From Embiotoca jacksoni (taxonomy: Eukaryota; Chordata; Actinopteri; Embiotocidae): DNA of 64,000 nt. The notes under the pieces were generated by a model. That model was not told the origin of the DNA. It was given only the letters and a program-made list of their open reading frames with translations, and did not search any database. The translations under genes were made by a program, and so were the position numbers. Below, one piece after another: positions 54,346 through 64,000 of this stretch. Position 1 is the first letter of the stretch, and every line of letters starts with the position of its first letter. The stretch covers positions 11,110,096-11,174,095 of the forward strand of contig JAKOON010000018.1 of the NCBI GenBank assembly GCA_022577435.1, read 5' to 3'.

Positions 54346-54383
54346 TGGAGGAGCTTGAACATACCTGCCCTTATCCCCGGACG
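54345..54383 (+). CDS. PCYT1B: PCYT1B coding exon 1
   Basis: Thirteen codons, MEELEHTCPYPRT, matching human MEEIEHTCPQPRL. Donor GTAGGG, ends in phase 0. Confidence 0.9.
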
Positions 54384-57300
54384 GTAGGGCATCCGTGCTC
54401 GTGTGTTTTCTTGTCTTGCGGTGTGTGTAGGGAGTGTGTGACATGGGCGAGGAGGAAGACAAAGGGACCTGCTTTCTCCCCTGTTATGAAACAGATCCCC
54501 TGTAGCATTTGACTGTGGGAGATGCTCAGAGATCTGAATGGACAGTTTGTGTGTTTGAGTGTGCTGCTAAAGGGGAAAGGGGTTTACACAGCAGACAACA
54601 TAGCACAAATGTCCTGCTGAGGGGGAATGTTGCCGCAGTACAGCCTCCTGTGTTTACCCTCTTATCTCTCTTATCTTCTTTGGTCTTCATCCTGGCATTT
54701 ACGTCTTTCCAAACTCTCCATTTTGCCTTTTCCTCGCCTCTGGCTTCACTCTGGCTTCCCTCTATTTTTGTGAGGCACGCTCATCTTTACTGTTGTGGTT
54801 ATCTCATGCCCCGTGTCCTGTATTTCTCTTTTTTTTTCCCAGCTTTAATCCTTCTTATGCCAGATGTTCTTAGCTTGTGCCAGAGTAAGCTTTACCGAGC
54901 GCGCTCATGCCACCCGTCCTGATAGGCCCTCGTGCTCCTGGACACTAGTTTAAGCTTTACCATCTGCTCTGTGCTAAATGTTTGTAAGCTCCTCTTCTAC
55001 CACCTTGTCCAAGGAGCCATGGGTGATGAGGTCGCTCCTTCGGCACATTGTCGGCTAATTCTGATGCCTCCAAGCTTTAAATGCAGGACAATTTGTGAGA
55101 GGTGGAAATGTCAAGGTACATTTACAAAACAGGGGAGGCATGTGCACGTAAATATGAGACAGACACCATTAAAGGAGTCTCACATAAAGCAATGTTAATT
55201 ATTAATGCCCTCTTTCTCTTGGATCTGTAACCTGCTTCTGTTTTTTCTGCTGCAATATACATTGCTACTTTTGACTTGTCCACTACTAAAACAGCCTGTT
55301 TCCAGACATCTAAGCTGCTGCTCCCTTCTGTGATTTTTTTTTTTTTCAGTCTTATAATGAAATGGCAATTCATCTATGACAGATAACTTAGGAGTACGTT
55401 GTGACGTAACTACTTCTGTATCTCAAGCACATATAAGTGTCCAGGGCACCCTTGCAGTATCTCTTACAGTATTTTGTCTTTCACACTGAAGATCTTACAA
55501 ACTCTAAACGGCACTTCCTGACTGCAGTATTGTCTCAAAGGGTAATGTAAGGCATTGTCAACAAAAGTAATGAAATGTTTCTGGGTTGTTGGATTTCTAT
55601 TGTGCCAAAATGTTCAATGACATCTGTGGATTCTTTTAACCCCTGTGTTTTGTTGACATTGGCTGTCTTTCCCAATTCTTCAGGGTCCCACTGACCCATT
55701 TCTGCATGTGTAAGAATGATTATAATTATTATAAAATCAACCAGTATTTTACCTTTGATTATGTTTTTTTCTTTTTGTTTTGACTTTATCAAAATATGAT
55801 GTGTAGTGCAATTGGCAACTGTCTCCTTCACTTTGCCTTAACTATGCTTGATCATGTTATGAAGGTGACATAAAACAAGCGTGACCATAAAGCAGGGTTA
55901 TTGGGCAAATAAGGATGTAATATGGGTTATGCATTATTAATATATACTCCTTTTGTTTGGCAAAAACCAATGTGCAGTATATGTTATGCTACATAGTAAC
56001 AATACTTTATATTTGGGGTCAGTGTGACTAAAGAGAGGTCAAACACGCTGTTAAATTGCCGCAACATGAACAAAGTACCTACATGTTTGTTTATTAGAGC
56101 AAAATGAACACTGGCCTGTTGTCGAATACATAAAGTCCCCTGTTTATTGCGTTGTGTTGTATTGAAGTGGAGAAACATGTGCAAATAACATCAAAACCAT
56201 TTGCATGATGAGATACTCCTTGACTTATTTAAATCTGTCTTTTATTTCTGTTTTAGAGATTCATTATTTACTGTCTCTGCCAAAACCACTGATTTGATAT
56301 TTGACTGTGAAGATCACTGGTCTCCTTTCTTGTCTACTGGTTTGTCCCTATCTGTGTTCATTGAACATGTTCTCACGTCAGACTCTGCTAACGCTGCCTT
56401 TCCTTGAGGATATGTTGACGTCAGGTGCTTGTTTTGTCCGCAGAGACTGATTCTGTTTCCATGTTTTCGTCCTCCTCTCACACTCCCACAGCTTTCTGCT
56501 CTCACCTGACTCTGGGCATCTTTTAGAGTGAATGAGACTCAGTGAATATTCCCTGCAGTCAACAGATGGCACAAACACAAAATTTCAGGCGGGATCACAC
56601 TGCAACACTTTAACCTTGATGCAGCTTTGACACATACTAACAAGGATCATCTCTTATCGCCATTGTTCTCTCTCGCTCTGTCTGTCTTTGTTTCCATGTA
56701 CCACTGATGATTGTGTCTACCCCATCCAATACTCCACACAGGCTACCTTTATAACTGACGCCTGAGAGGCCTTCGACAACAGATCGATAGCGCTGTCCTT
56801 AATTTCTGTCCCATGTTAGTACACACATAACCTACAGAGAAGTAAATGTCTGTTCACACACACTGATCAATAATACTGAGTGAAGCTCACTCTATTGTTC
56901 CAATATGGAGTCGTCATTGGCTGTTGGTTATTCAATAACCTAATGGCGGTTCCTGTAACTGGGATGGGTGTGGAAAAGGAGGCATACTGTGTACCACTAA
57001 AGGGATAAATGGTGCCTTTTGTTTAGAGGTGTGTTTTGGATGCTGTAAAGACTGTGATCAGCCTACCTCCTTCATTCCTACTATAACCCGGTCATTTTGT
57101 GTCTCAGACTCTCACAGAGCCTGCCATCTTTGCCACTGAGACCAGCTGTGACTGTCGCGCACCTCATGAGAAACTCACCATCGCGCAGGCCCGCAGAGGC
57201 ACCCCAGGTACACCTCCCCCTGCTTGCTTTCCTTCTCTCCTCCATTTCCTCCCACATGGCCTCCTCAGCATTAATGCTTATCTTTTATCATCAGCGTTTT

Positions 57301-60300
57301 CTAACTCCATTTGCTACTGTGCTATACTATTACCATTACTGCTTCTGGTATGATTTATGCAATTGATATACTACAAGATCTACTGAAGCTGCTACTGCTC
57401 CTATTACTACCTCTGGAGCTACTTCTGCTGCCACTATTACTACTTTTAGTGTTGCTACCTCTTCAGTATCACCATGAACTATATCGTATACTCCTGATGC
57501 TAAGGCTACCACTGCTACTACTACAATCTATAATCAGCTGTTACCACTACCTCTTATTTTAATACTTCTGCCAATATGTTTTCGGTCTGCATTCCAATGT
57601 GCTCCTGTATTGGCACTGCTACACTTAATTATTTAGCTTGGTCTCACACCAAAGCATGTAATACACCCATCAGTCCACTAGAGGATACTGTTTCAGTGTC
57701 ACGTTTTGCCTTGCCTCTGCGTGAAAAGTACCAGGGTCAAAGAAAATGGTCATGTGTCAGAGGTCATGGATGGATGGATGTATGGATCAAACCAAGGACT
57801 ATCATCAAGGAGACCAGTGTTTCAAGTTTTTAGAAAGCGACATGGATTTCTTTAAAGACATATTTTTCTAACCTACTAGTTTTTGTGTCTTACCCTAACC
57901 AAGTTTTTTTTTTTTCCCTGAACCTAACCACGTGGCACCTCACTTTTCAGGCCTAGGCAAGGCAAAACACAACACTGACACGGAATCGTGTAATGAACTG
58001 AGAGATGTATTACGCACTTTGGCATGATATCAGGTTGAGTTATTAGTAGTATTACCAGTCCAACTTACACTAGTGCAGCAATCCTAAATGGTAGTAATTT
58101 GTCAATGTGTGGTTTAAGTTACAACATATTTGGATCAGTATATTTTGGTCCCAACCAGTTCTATTAATGTCACAACTAATAATAATTACTTGCCATTGGA
58201 CCCGTGGTTAATTCACTTGACACAATGACACAATTGACAGTTGACACAACCTTTTGACTTGCTCTAACATGAAAAGCACAGGTGTATTAATCGTCTGCAT
58301 CGCAATTAGAGGAGGTCCTTGTTTTCCTTGTCATGCTGACTCGTTATCTTAGCTGACTGGGACACTTTATGGAACTGAACCACCATTAACAAAATTTGCT
58401 TCCCTTGTGCTTTTGCTGCTCTGACAAGTCAAACAGTCTTCTAGGAAAAAAGGTCAATCAGGAAGTCAAAGTCCAGTCTTGGTGAGCTCAAATTTAGTTT
58501 GAAGAAGTCCACTGTTTCTGCTTTGTGCTTTCATATTTTCTAAATAAATGTTAAATAAATTGACCACACAGCAAATGTGGGGCCTTGTGCTCCTCATCGA
58601 CTTTTATAACAGGTCTCTGCCGGCTGTACATGTTTGTGACTGTATACTGCTTCTATTTTCAGTGGACCGGCCAGTCAGAGTCTACGCAGATGGCATCTTT
58701 GACTTATTTCACTCTGGACACGCTCGTGCTCTTATGCAGGCTAAGAACCTCTTTCCCAACACCTACCTCATAGTAGGAGGTAAGATCGACCACACACACT
58801 CATACAGATTCGTCTAACTGATGTGCTCTATTTACATGGTGTCTCCTTCTCATTTTCCTGAAACAGTGTGCAGTGATGAGTTGACCCACAAGTACAAGGG
58901 TTTCACAGTCATGACAGAGCAGGAACGCTACGAGGCTCTGAGACATTGCCGCTACGTCGATGAGGTTCTGAGAGACGCACCCTGGACTCTCACACCTGAG
59001 TTCCTTGAGAAACACAAGGTGTGTGTGTGAGGTTGTTTACAACATCAGTGTTAAACTGTGCTGCATGAAACATGCAGGAGCCTTGTTCACAAAATCATCC
59101 AAGGGCCAAATGGGGCTACCAACTGCCTGAGATACGAGAAACTCACAAAACTAAGGACCATGTCAGTCCCTCAGTCTTTTTCCAGTGTAGAGTAAGAGAA
59201 TTGAATTGAATTGATTTATGTTTAATTATATATAATTGTATTCTATTTGACTAGCTTAATTGTTTTGTTTGATTATTTTGTAATTTAGAAAAAATAGGAT
59301 TATAATTTCATCCTTAATATAATTTTATGTAATTCAATTTCATTTTAGCATTTCATATTTTTTTTTAAATATATTTTTTTTAATGTAATCTAATTTAAAC
59401 TGATCTAATCCAATTTAGTTCCTTTTCACCCTCCTGTGTATCGTATTTTATATTTCACATTTGTTGACGATCACCAGTCACGTATGAACAGAGATAACGA
59501 GTAAATTCATTCCAAAACATGACGTCATCCATAGTAACAGGGTCAAAAGGTTTTGATTAAGTCTTAGGAGGAGACTTTTATTACCACTGAGGAGGACTTT
59601 GAATGATGAGATAAGATACTTTGTGGATATGGCCCCAAAGCTTTTTGATACTTGTGTATGGAATAATTTGTCATTATGACCAAGCCCTTGTCATGTCCTA
59701 TTTTAAGCATGTATAGTTTGCAGAAGTCTAACTTGAAAGACTTACTGTGTATGCTCACCTGACTTTTTGTTGCCTCATGTTTGTCCACCAGTGCCGTGTT
59801 TTCTGCCATACAGTATGTGTCCTTTGACTGTTTCTCAGATCGATTTTGTGGCTCATGATGATATCCCATACTCCTCAGCAGGAAGTGAGGACGTTTATAA
59901 ACACATCAAGGAGGCAGGTTGGTGCTTGATTCCATTTCGTCTCAAAATATACCTTACCCGAGGTGATGTTTAAATTCTGTGTCATCCCGTGTGTATATTA
60001 GGGATGTTTGTGCCCACGCAACGGACAGAGGGAATCTCAACCTCTGACTTAATCACCAGAATCGTCAGAGACTATGATGTCTACGCCCGACGCAACCTTC
60101 AACGTGGTTACACAGCCAAGGAACTTAACGTGAGCTACATCAACGTAAGGGCATGATCAATTAACCCTGATGAGAAAAAAGACTGGTTATGGCTCAAAAG
60201 GCAAATTATGCAACTGCTTACTGCAGATATATATAAATTCACCGGATTAACATTATATTATCATAGTTAATATATGAAAATACACAGTGCTTGCATGCTA

Positions 60301-61177
60301 GTAAACAGTTTCCCTTTTACACTAATGAAAGGAAAGGTCCCCATCACAGCTCAGGACAATGCCCCTACGTCTTTTATTGAATTCTGATTGAGGTTCTGGT
60401 TCCCTGAAGAGTTTTTCATGTGAAGCACTTTTTTTTTTTCCCTCAGGAGAAGAAGTACCGGCTCCAGAACCAAGTGGATCGCATGAAGGAGAAAGTTCGC
60501 ACGGTTGAAGAAAAGAGCAAACACTTTGTTTACCGCGTGGAGGAGAAGAGTCACGACCTCATTCAGAAGTGGGAAGAGAAATCCAGAGAATTTATTGGCA
60601 ACTTCCTAGAACTTTTTGGACCTGATGGGACATGGGTAAGTAACTCTTGAATCAGGCAAACACTGACACCATCATTGTAATTGCTGTATTGCTTTACTAC
60701 CGTGCTATACTGTGTCAGATCAAATTTGATATCAAAAAAGGGTAAAAAATGACCATTATATTTCATTTTGACACCCTTTAGATCACTTTTACTGGCAATA
60801 CACTCACAAAACTGGATGTTTAATGTCATATTTCACATGATATGTGATGTTAAGTGCTTCAATTTCTTAAACTGTTATCTAACTTCCAGACATATGGACC
60901 TTTGTGCTGTTTTATACAAATGTCCACCCTCTCTTTCTCCGTCTCTATCCAGAAACAAGTATTTCAGGAGCGCAGTGGTCGAATGCTGTCCTACGCTCTG
61001 TCTCCCAGAGAGTCGCCCTGCAATAGTCCCCCCCGTGAACTGTCCCCACTACGCTCTCCCTCTCCTCCGTCTCCCCCCGCCCGCTGGCACAGCGCACGGC
61101 CCTCGCCCCCTAGTTCCCCCAAAGGAGCCTCCGCCTCTATAAGCAGCATGAGTGAAGGTGATGAAGATGAGAAGTAG
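54345..61177 (+). CDS. PCYT1B: Choline-phosphate cytidylyltransferase B, 8 coding exons, complete
   Basis: Converts CTP and phosphocholine to CDP-choline, the rate-limiting step of the Kennedy pathway of phosphatidylcholine synthesis. It is activated by binding membranes low in phosphatidylcholine. The exons join to 347 residues; the human beta form is 369 and its shared part begins MEEIEHTC, here MEELEHTC. Catalytic nucleotidyltransferase domain: about residues 47-205, with HSGH (HxGH motif) at 63-66 and RTEGISTS at 170-177. Amphipathic membrane-binding domain: about 205-273, rich in K/E (VEEKSHDLIQKWEEKSREF). Ser/Pro-rich phosphorylation tail: 274-347, ending SISSMSEGDEDEK as in human beta. 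That ending and the lack of the alpha-type N-terminal nuclear signal support B rather than A. The start at 54345 is the first in-frame ATG after a TGA at 54264 and has A at -3 and G at +4. Confidence 0.96.
54384..57107 (+). other. PCYT1B: PCYT1B intron 1
   Basis: 2.7 kb intron, GTAGGG to TCTCAG. Ordinary T-rich intronic sequence; open frames inside have no family resemblance. I see no repeat longer than short homopolymers. Confidence 0.8.
57108..57207 (+). CDS. PCYT1B: PCYT1B coding exon 2
   Basis: Encodes TLTEPAIFATETSCDCRAPH and EKLTIAQARRGTP, matching human CQAPHEKLTIAQARLGTP. Acceptor TCTCAG, donor GTACAC, phase 1 at the end. Confidence 0.95.
57208..58662 (+). other. PCYT1B: PCYT1B intron 2
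   Basis: 1.45 kb. Holds an imperfect CTA/CTG trinucleotide region at 57375-57530 and a small transposon-like element with inverted ends at 57691-57980. The rest is unremarkable. Confidence 0.8.
57691..57980. mobile_element. MITE-like element with long inverted ends
   Basis: TTTCAGTGTCACGTTTTGCC at 57691 continues TTGCCT and is mirrored by AGGCAAGGCAAAACACAACA from 57955. The match extends inward (GTGAAAAGT against ACTTTTCA). Arms of roughly 40 bases with mismatches; element about 290 bases. Confidence 0.6.
58663..58779 (+). CDS. PCYT1B: PCYT1B coding exon 3 (HxGH motif)
   Basis: Encodes DRPVRVYADGIFDLFHSGHA, with the HSGH nucleotide-binding motif (residues 63-66), then LMQAKNLFPNTYLIVG. Acceptor TTTCAG, donor GTAAGA. 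Confidence 0.98.
58867..59018 (+). CDS. PCYT1B: PCYT1B coding exon 4
   Basis: Encodes CSDELTHKYKGFTVMTEQER and YEALRHCRYVDEVLRDAPW, catalytic domain. The RYVDEV motif is conserved in all cytidylyltransferases of this family. Acceptor AACAG, donor GTGTGT, ends in phase 0. Confidence 0.98.
59019..59838 (+). other. PCYT1B: PCYT1B intron 4
   Basis: 820 bases, very AT-rich at 59200-59460, with repeated AATT-type words. Nothing gene-like. Confidence 0.8.
59839..59917 (+). CDS. PCYT1B: PCYT1B coding exon 5
   Basis: Encodes IDFVAHDDIPYSSAGSEDVY and KHIKEA, catalytic domain; the FVAHDD segment is near-invariant. Acceptor TCTCAG. Donor GTTGGT is weak but fixed by the phase of exon 6. Confidence 0.97.
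60002..60144 (+). CDS. PCYT1B: PCYT1B coding exon 6 (RTEGISTS motif)
   Basis: Encodes GMFVPTQRTEGISTSDLITR, with the signature RTEGISTS that binds CTP phosphates, then IVRDYDVYARRNLQRGYTAK. Acceptor TATTAG, donor GTAAGG, ends in phase 0. Confidence 0.98.
60447..60635 (+). CDS. PCYT1B: PCYT1B coding exon 7 (membrane-binding domain)
   Basis: Encodes the amphipathic helix region: KKYRLQNQVDRMKEKVRTVE, RVEEKSHDLIQKWEEKSREF and GNFLELFGPDGTW. This region senses membrane lipid and relieves autoinhibition. Acceptor CCTCAG, donor GTAAGT. Confidence 0.98.
60636..60952 (+). other. PCYT1B: PCYT1B intron 7
   Basis: 317 bases, GTAAGT to ATCCAG with a long pyrimidine tract before the acceptor. Nothing else seen. 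Intron 6 (60145-60446, 302 bases) is similar. Confidence 0.8.
60953..61177 (+). CDS. PCYT1B: PCYT1B coding exon 8 (phosphorylation tail and stop)
   Basis: Seventy-four codons and TAG. Encodes a Ser/Pro-rich tail with many SP sites (ALSPRESPCNSPPRELSPLR, SPSPPSPP), the expected region of proline-directed phosphorylation, ending ASISSMSEGDEDEK. Acceptor ATCCAG. Confidence 0.97.
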   Translation, partial: KQVFQERSGRMLSYALSPRESPCNSPPRELSPLRSPSPPSPPARWHSARPSPPSSPKGASASISSMSEGDEDEK

Positions 61178-63245
61178 ACAGACCATTGAACACACACTTA
61201 ACGCACACACTCCACACTCACAATACACTGCCTGGGAACTGCTCACACACAAACAAATAAACTCCTATAAACACTGGCTGGATACTGAAACTGTCATCTT
61301 CAAGGATGTTGCAAATATGCAATCCAGACGGGGATTCATGGGAAATGAAGTTCTGAGCTGCAGAGCTAAGAAGCCATCAATGTCTCTGTCATCTGGGCAA
61401 GAACAGAAAGGAGGAGAGGATGGTGACTCATGCAGAACAAGGACAAGAATCCTGTGCAATATCTTCCCAGAGGATATGCTTTCGATTGTCCAGCACTGAT
61501 AGAGACTGTCGAACAGCCTGCTTCTAATATCACTTTGTTTTTTTGTTTCTGTCTTATGATGTTAATCATTTTCTTTTTAAGATGCAACATTTTCTAGTAA
61601 CTACTGTGACCACTAGACAGAGTTACAGAAAGTCTGCATCTGAAATTCAGTCCTACAGGTCATGTAAACTGGTTTCATTAATCACTGTGTGTAATGTTGT
61701 GCTTGTTGAAATGGCAGTTAGGAATTAAAGAAGAGACACTGCACCCCAGAGAATAGCAGAGGTGACACTGTGGACAACCTCTTTGCACTCAAACACAGTT
61801 TGTGCTAGTTGACACCATTTTAGCATGAACGAACGGCAAGAGACGTGAAATTCACTCATCACTTGTTCCCATGCAGTAGTAATAAAATACTTCTTAAAGG
61901 TCCAGTGTGTAGGATTTAGGGGGATCGATTGGCAGAAATGAAAACACGAATGTGTTGCACAGCCATGTTTCAACAGTAGCCGAAAAGGGACAAACCAAAC
62001 ACTGGCTTTAGACAGGTTCTTTCACATTTTTCACAGATCCTCTTAGGCCAGGTTCAGACTAGACGATATATATTTGTCTTTCACGATGGTAACTATGTCA
62101 GATAAGAAAATCAAAGTGCTGTAAATTCTTGCCGTCTTGCACGGCAACACTACAAGAATGACCCGGACCAATTATGGTTAATATTTGTGCGTGAGTTTCT
62201 GTGTCGTCGGGGAGGAGGGTCAAGCAGTTGTCAACCATGGCAACAGAAGCAATATGTGTGGTCCTAACAGTCATTTTGCCATGTCCACAAATGCATGCCA
62301 GAGAGCACTCCTTCATCTCGACATCAACGGACACATTGCAGGACTTATCAAACTAGGCAGGTAAAAACAAAAGAAATGTTGTCGGGGGGTCGTGAGGTGT
62401 CCCAGACGCCACATTGCTGTTCTTCAGTTACGTCACACTACAAAGCCCACTGGAAATATGTCGGAAATCATGTTAAAAACAAGCTGAATTTGTGAAGCCT
62501 GAGTTCGGCATTACACGCTTTTCGAGAGGGTGAGGCGAGGTGAATTCAGTTGATTGGAATCTGCAGCCTCACTAAATGGAAACTGAAATGAGCCCCTGAA
62601 GCTTACACTGCACCTAATATGTTAAATGCCTGTTAGATAGTCCCCAAATACTCAACCGTGATGAGACAGAAAAAAACAGCTTTTATATATTAACTTCTTG
62701 AATGTAAACCTTTCTGAGTCTTTTTGAGAGTAAATGTAATCACTCACTTGTAGTCACACGCCATACAAACACACAAATCCTTCAGCTCCATAGCTGCTCA
62801 GTAGGCTTCAAATGTTACATCTCTCACCTACTAATGTGGATTTACACCATAGAAAGCCATGCATTTTTTTTTTTTGACATTTTATCAATAAGTGTTTAGC
62901 AGACATTTTTTGGCTCTCTGGATTATGATGTCAGCTGTCAATAAAAACCCGACAAACTCTGATGATACTTGAAATATATATATAAATATAAAAAAGCTCA
63001 AATGCTTATTAGAAATGTATGGAACAACTCTTTCACTCAGGTCTGCTCTTTCATACCAAGCCAGAGTAGACCTCTCTTCCACTCCAACAACACAATAAAC
63101 ACCCTAATGCAATGTAGAGACCTTAATGTCCTGTACGCACTACATGTTAATCTGCACTATATGTACAAACTTTGGGAATGTGTCTTTTTTTTTTTTTCTA
63201 TTTTTTTGTTATTTTAATGTTCAAATGGCTTGATATGTAAATAAA
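61178..63245 (+). other. PCYT1B: PCYT1B 3' UTR, provisional
   Basis: Starts after the TAG. AATAAA signals lie at 61256-61261, 61881-61886 and 63240-63245; which one is used cannot be told from sequence alone. Transposon remnants occupy about 61895-62620. No other gene is seen. Confidence 0.45.
61895..62620. mobile_element. Non-autonomous DNA transposon remnant interrupted by a second element
   Basis: Begins AAAGGTCCAGTGTGTAGGAT, the terminus of a family widespread in percomorph fish, with the family-like ACAAACCAAACACTGGCT at about 61991. From about 62044 a different element starts (GGCCAGGTTCAGACTAGACG). The outer element appears to resume near 62515 and ends in a degenerate inverse of its start near 62600-62620. 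Family recognition is from memory of common fish repeats. Confidence 0.55.
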
Positions 63246-64000
63246 ACAAAAATGTATAACAGAATATGATTTAAAGGGCATTTCACCTTTAAAAAAAACC
63301 ACCATAACATGCAGAAAAACTTTGATGGGGATGACACACGACAGCAGTTGTTTTTATTGTCAGGTTTGACAGTGCGTATTATAAGTTGATCTCATGCTGA
63401 ATCACATTAGAAGATTGCTCTATTATTTTTTTGGTTTATGTTGATGTTGCTTGCATATCTCTGCACGACTCCCTCCACAATGAGGAGTTCATGCATAGAA
63501 ATACATCATTTGAGCTGGATGTGCAGGAGGATGGAAATCACAGCAATCACTCCACACTGGCTGCATATACAGCATACAGATTATATAGAGTTATGTATGT
63601 ATTTTTCTCTACAATAAGCAAAGTACAGTGACAGTCTTTTAACAGCAAAGGTTAAAAACAACGGAAGGTGGAAGATCCTCAGGCCTCTAAATCGTGGAAA
63701 CTGGGATTGAAACTTTGATCCAGAGATGTGAATTTTGAAGGGATTCTCACTGGTCTACAAGGAGACCGCACTTTAATCTACCACATCGACCGCTAACCTA
63801 CAACACAGCAATTCCTTTACAGCAGGTTCGTCATCGAGTTTCACACAGTGAGACTAGCAGTTTACAAAAGGCATTGGCAGTGATGAAATCTTACAGTGAG
63901 GCTAAAAAAGGAGGAGAACCTACGGGGTGAGGAAGCTCTGAACTCTTCTTTGTGTTCGTATCAGGTGGAGCTAAAGGAGACGAGAAAAGGAAGTCAGTTC
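63246..64000. other. Downstream flank, no gene seen
   Basis: AT-rich sequence with a few short open frames of no recognisable family. In other vertebrates PDK3 lies beyond PCYT1B, but no PDK3 exon is visible here. Confidence 0.5.

Noticed and set aside
57311..57562. Leucine-rich plus-strand frame of 83 codons
   Set aside because: Comes from an imperfect CTA/CTG trinucleotide region inside PCYT1B intron 2.
1..64000. CRISPR arrays, operons, bacterial mobile elements, rRNA
   Set aside because: The window is clearly animal nuclear DNA; tandem repeats present are micro- and minisatellites without spacer structure.

Overview
This is a piece of vertebrate nuclear genome, almost certainly a teleost fish. 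Genes are split into many short exons with GT-AG introns. Introns are full of long CA/GT and GA microsatellites, and fish-type DNA transposon remnants are present. The proteins read from the exons are close to human POLA1 and PCYT1B. A percomorph is likely from the repeat types, but this is inference. Two protein-coding genes account for all coding sequence I can support. Layout: positions 7701-51404 (minus strand) hold 36 consecutive coding exons of POLA1, the catalytic p180 subunit of DNA polymerase alpha-primase. They run from the start codon to about residue 1424. The last coding part (about 50 residues in the human protein) lies beyond the left edge. All exon phases join without a frameshift. 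Exons 1-26 are packed into 9 kb (42469-51404). The 3' part is spread over long introns: 14.2 kb between exons 26 and 27, then 3.1, 7.8 and 6.5 kb, and at least 7.7 kb for the last intron. A compact POLA1 promoter (E2F, ETS-CRE composite, CCAAT) lies at 51405-51560. PCYT1B (choline-phosphate cytidylyltransferase B, phosphatidylcholine synthesis) is on the plus strand at 54345-61177 in 8 coding exons with a complete 347-residue reading frame. It has a spliced 5' UTR exon, an upstream reading frame overlapping its start codon, and a long 3' region that carries nested transposon debris. The two genes are divergent, with about 2.9 kb between their start codons. From general knowledge, vertebrate gene order is PDK3-PCYT1B-POLA1-ARX, and the 3' introns of mammalian POLA1 hold ultraconserved enhancers of the neighbouring homeobox gene ARX. 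The fish introns here contain many non-repetitive, non-coding blocks with dense TAAT/ATTA cores (best: 10360-10965, also 1590-1835, 6695-6955, 8485-8660, 9930-10300, 32880-33235, 33800-34070, 35373-35670). I read them as candidate members of the same regulatory landscape. That is an inference from position and base composition; no alignment was possible. The two genes do not act in one pathway: POLA1 starts DNA synthesis at origins and Okazaki fragments, while PCYT1B makes CDP-choline for membranes. Their proximity is conserved synteny, perhaps kept by the regulatory block.
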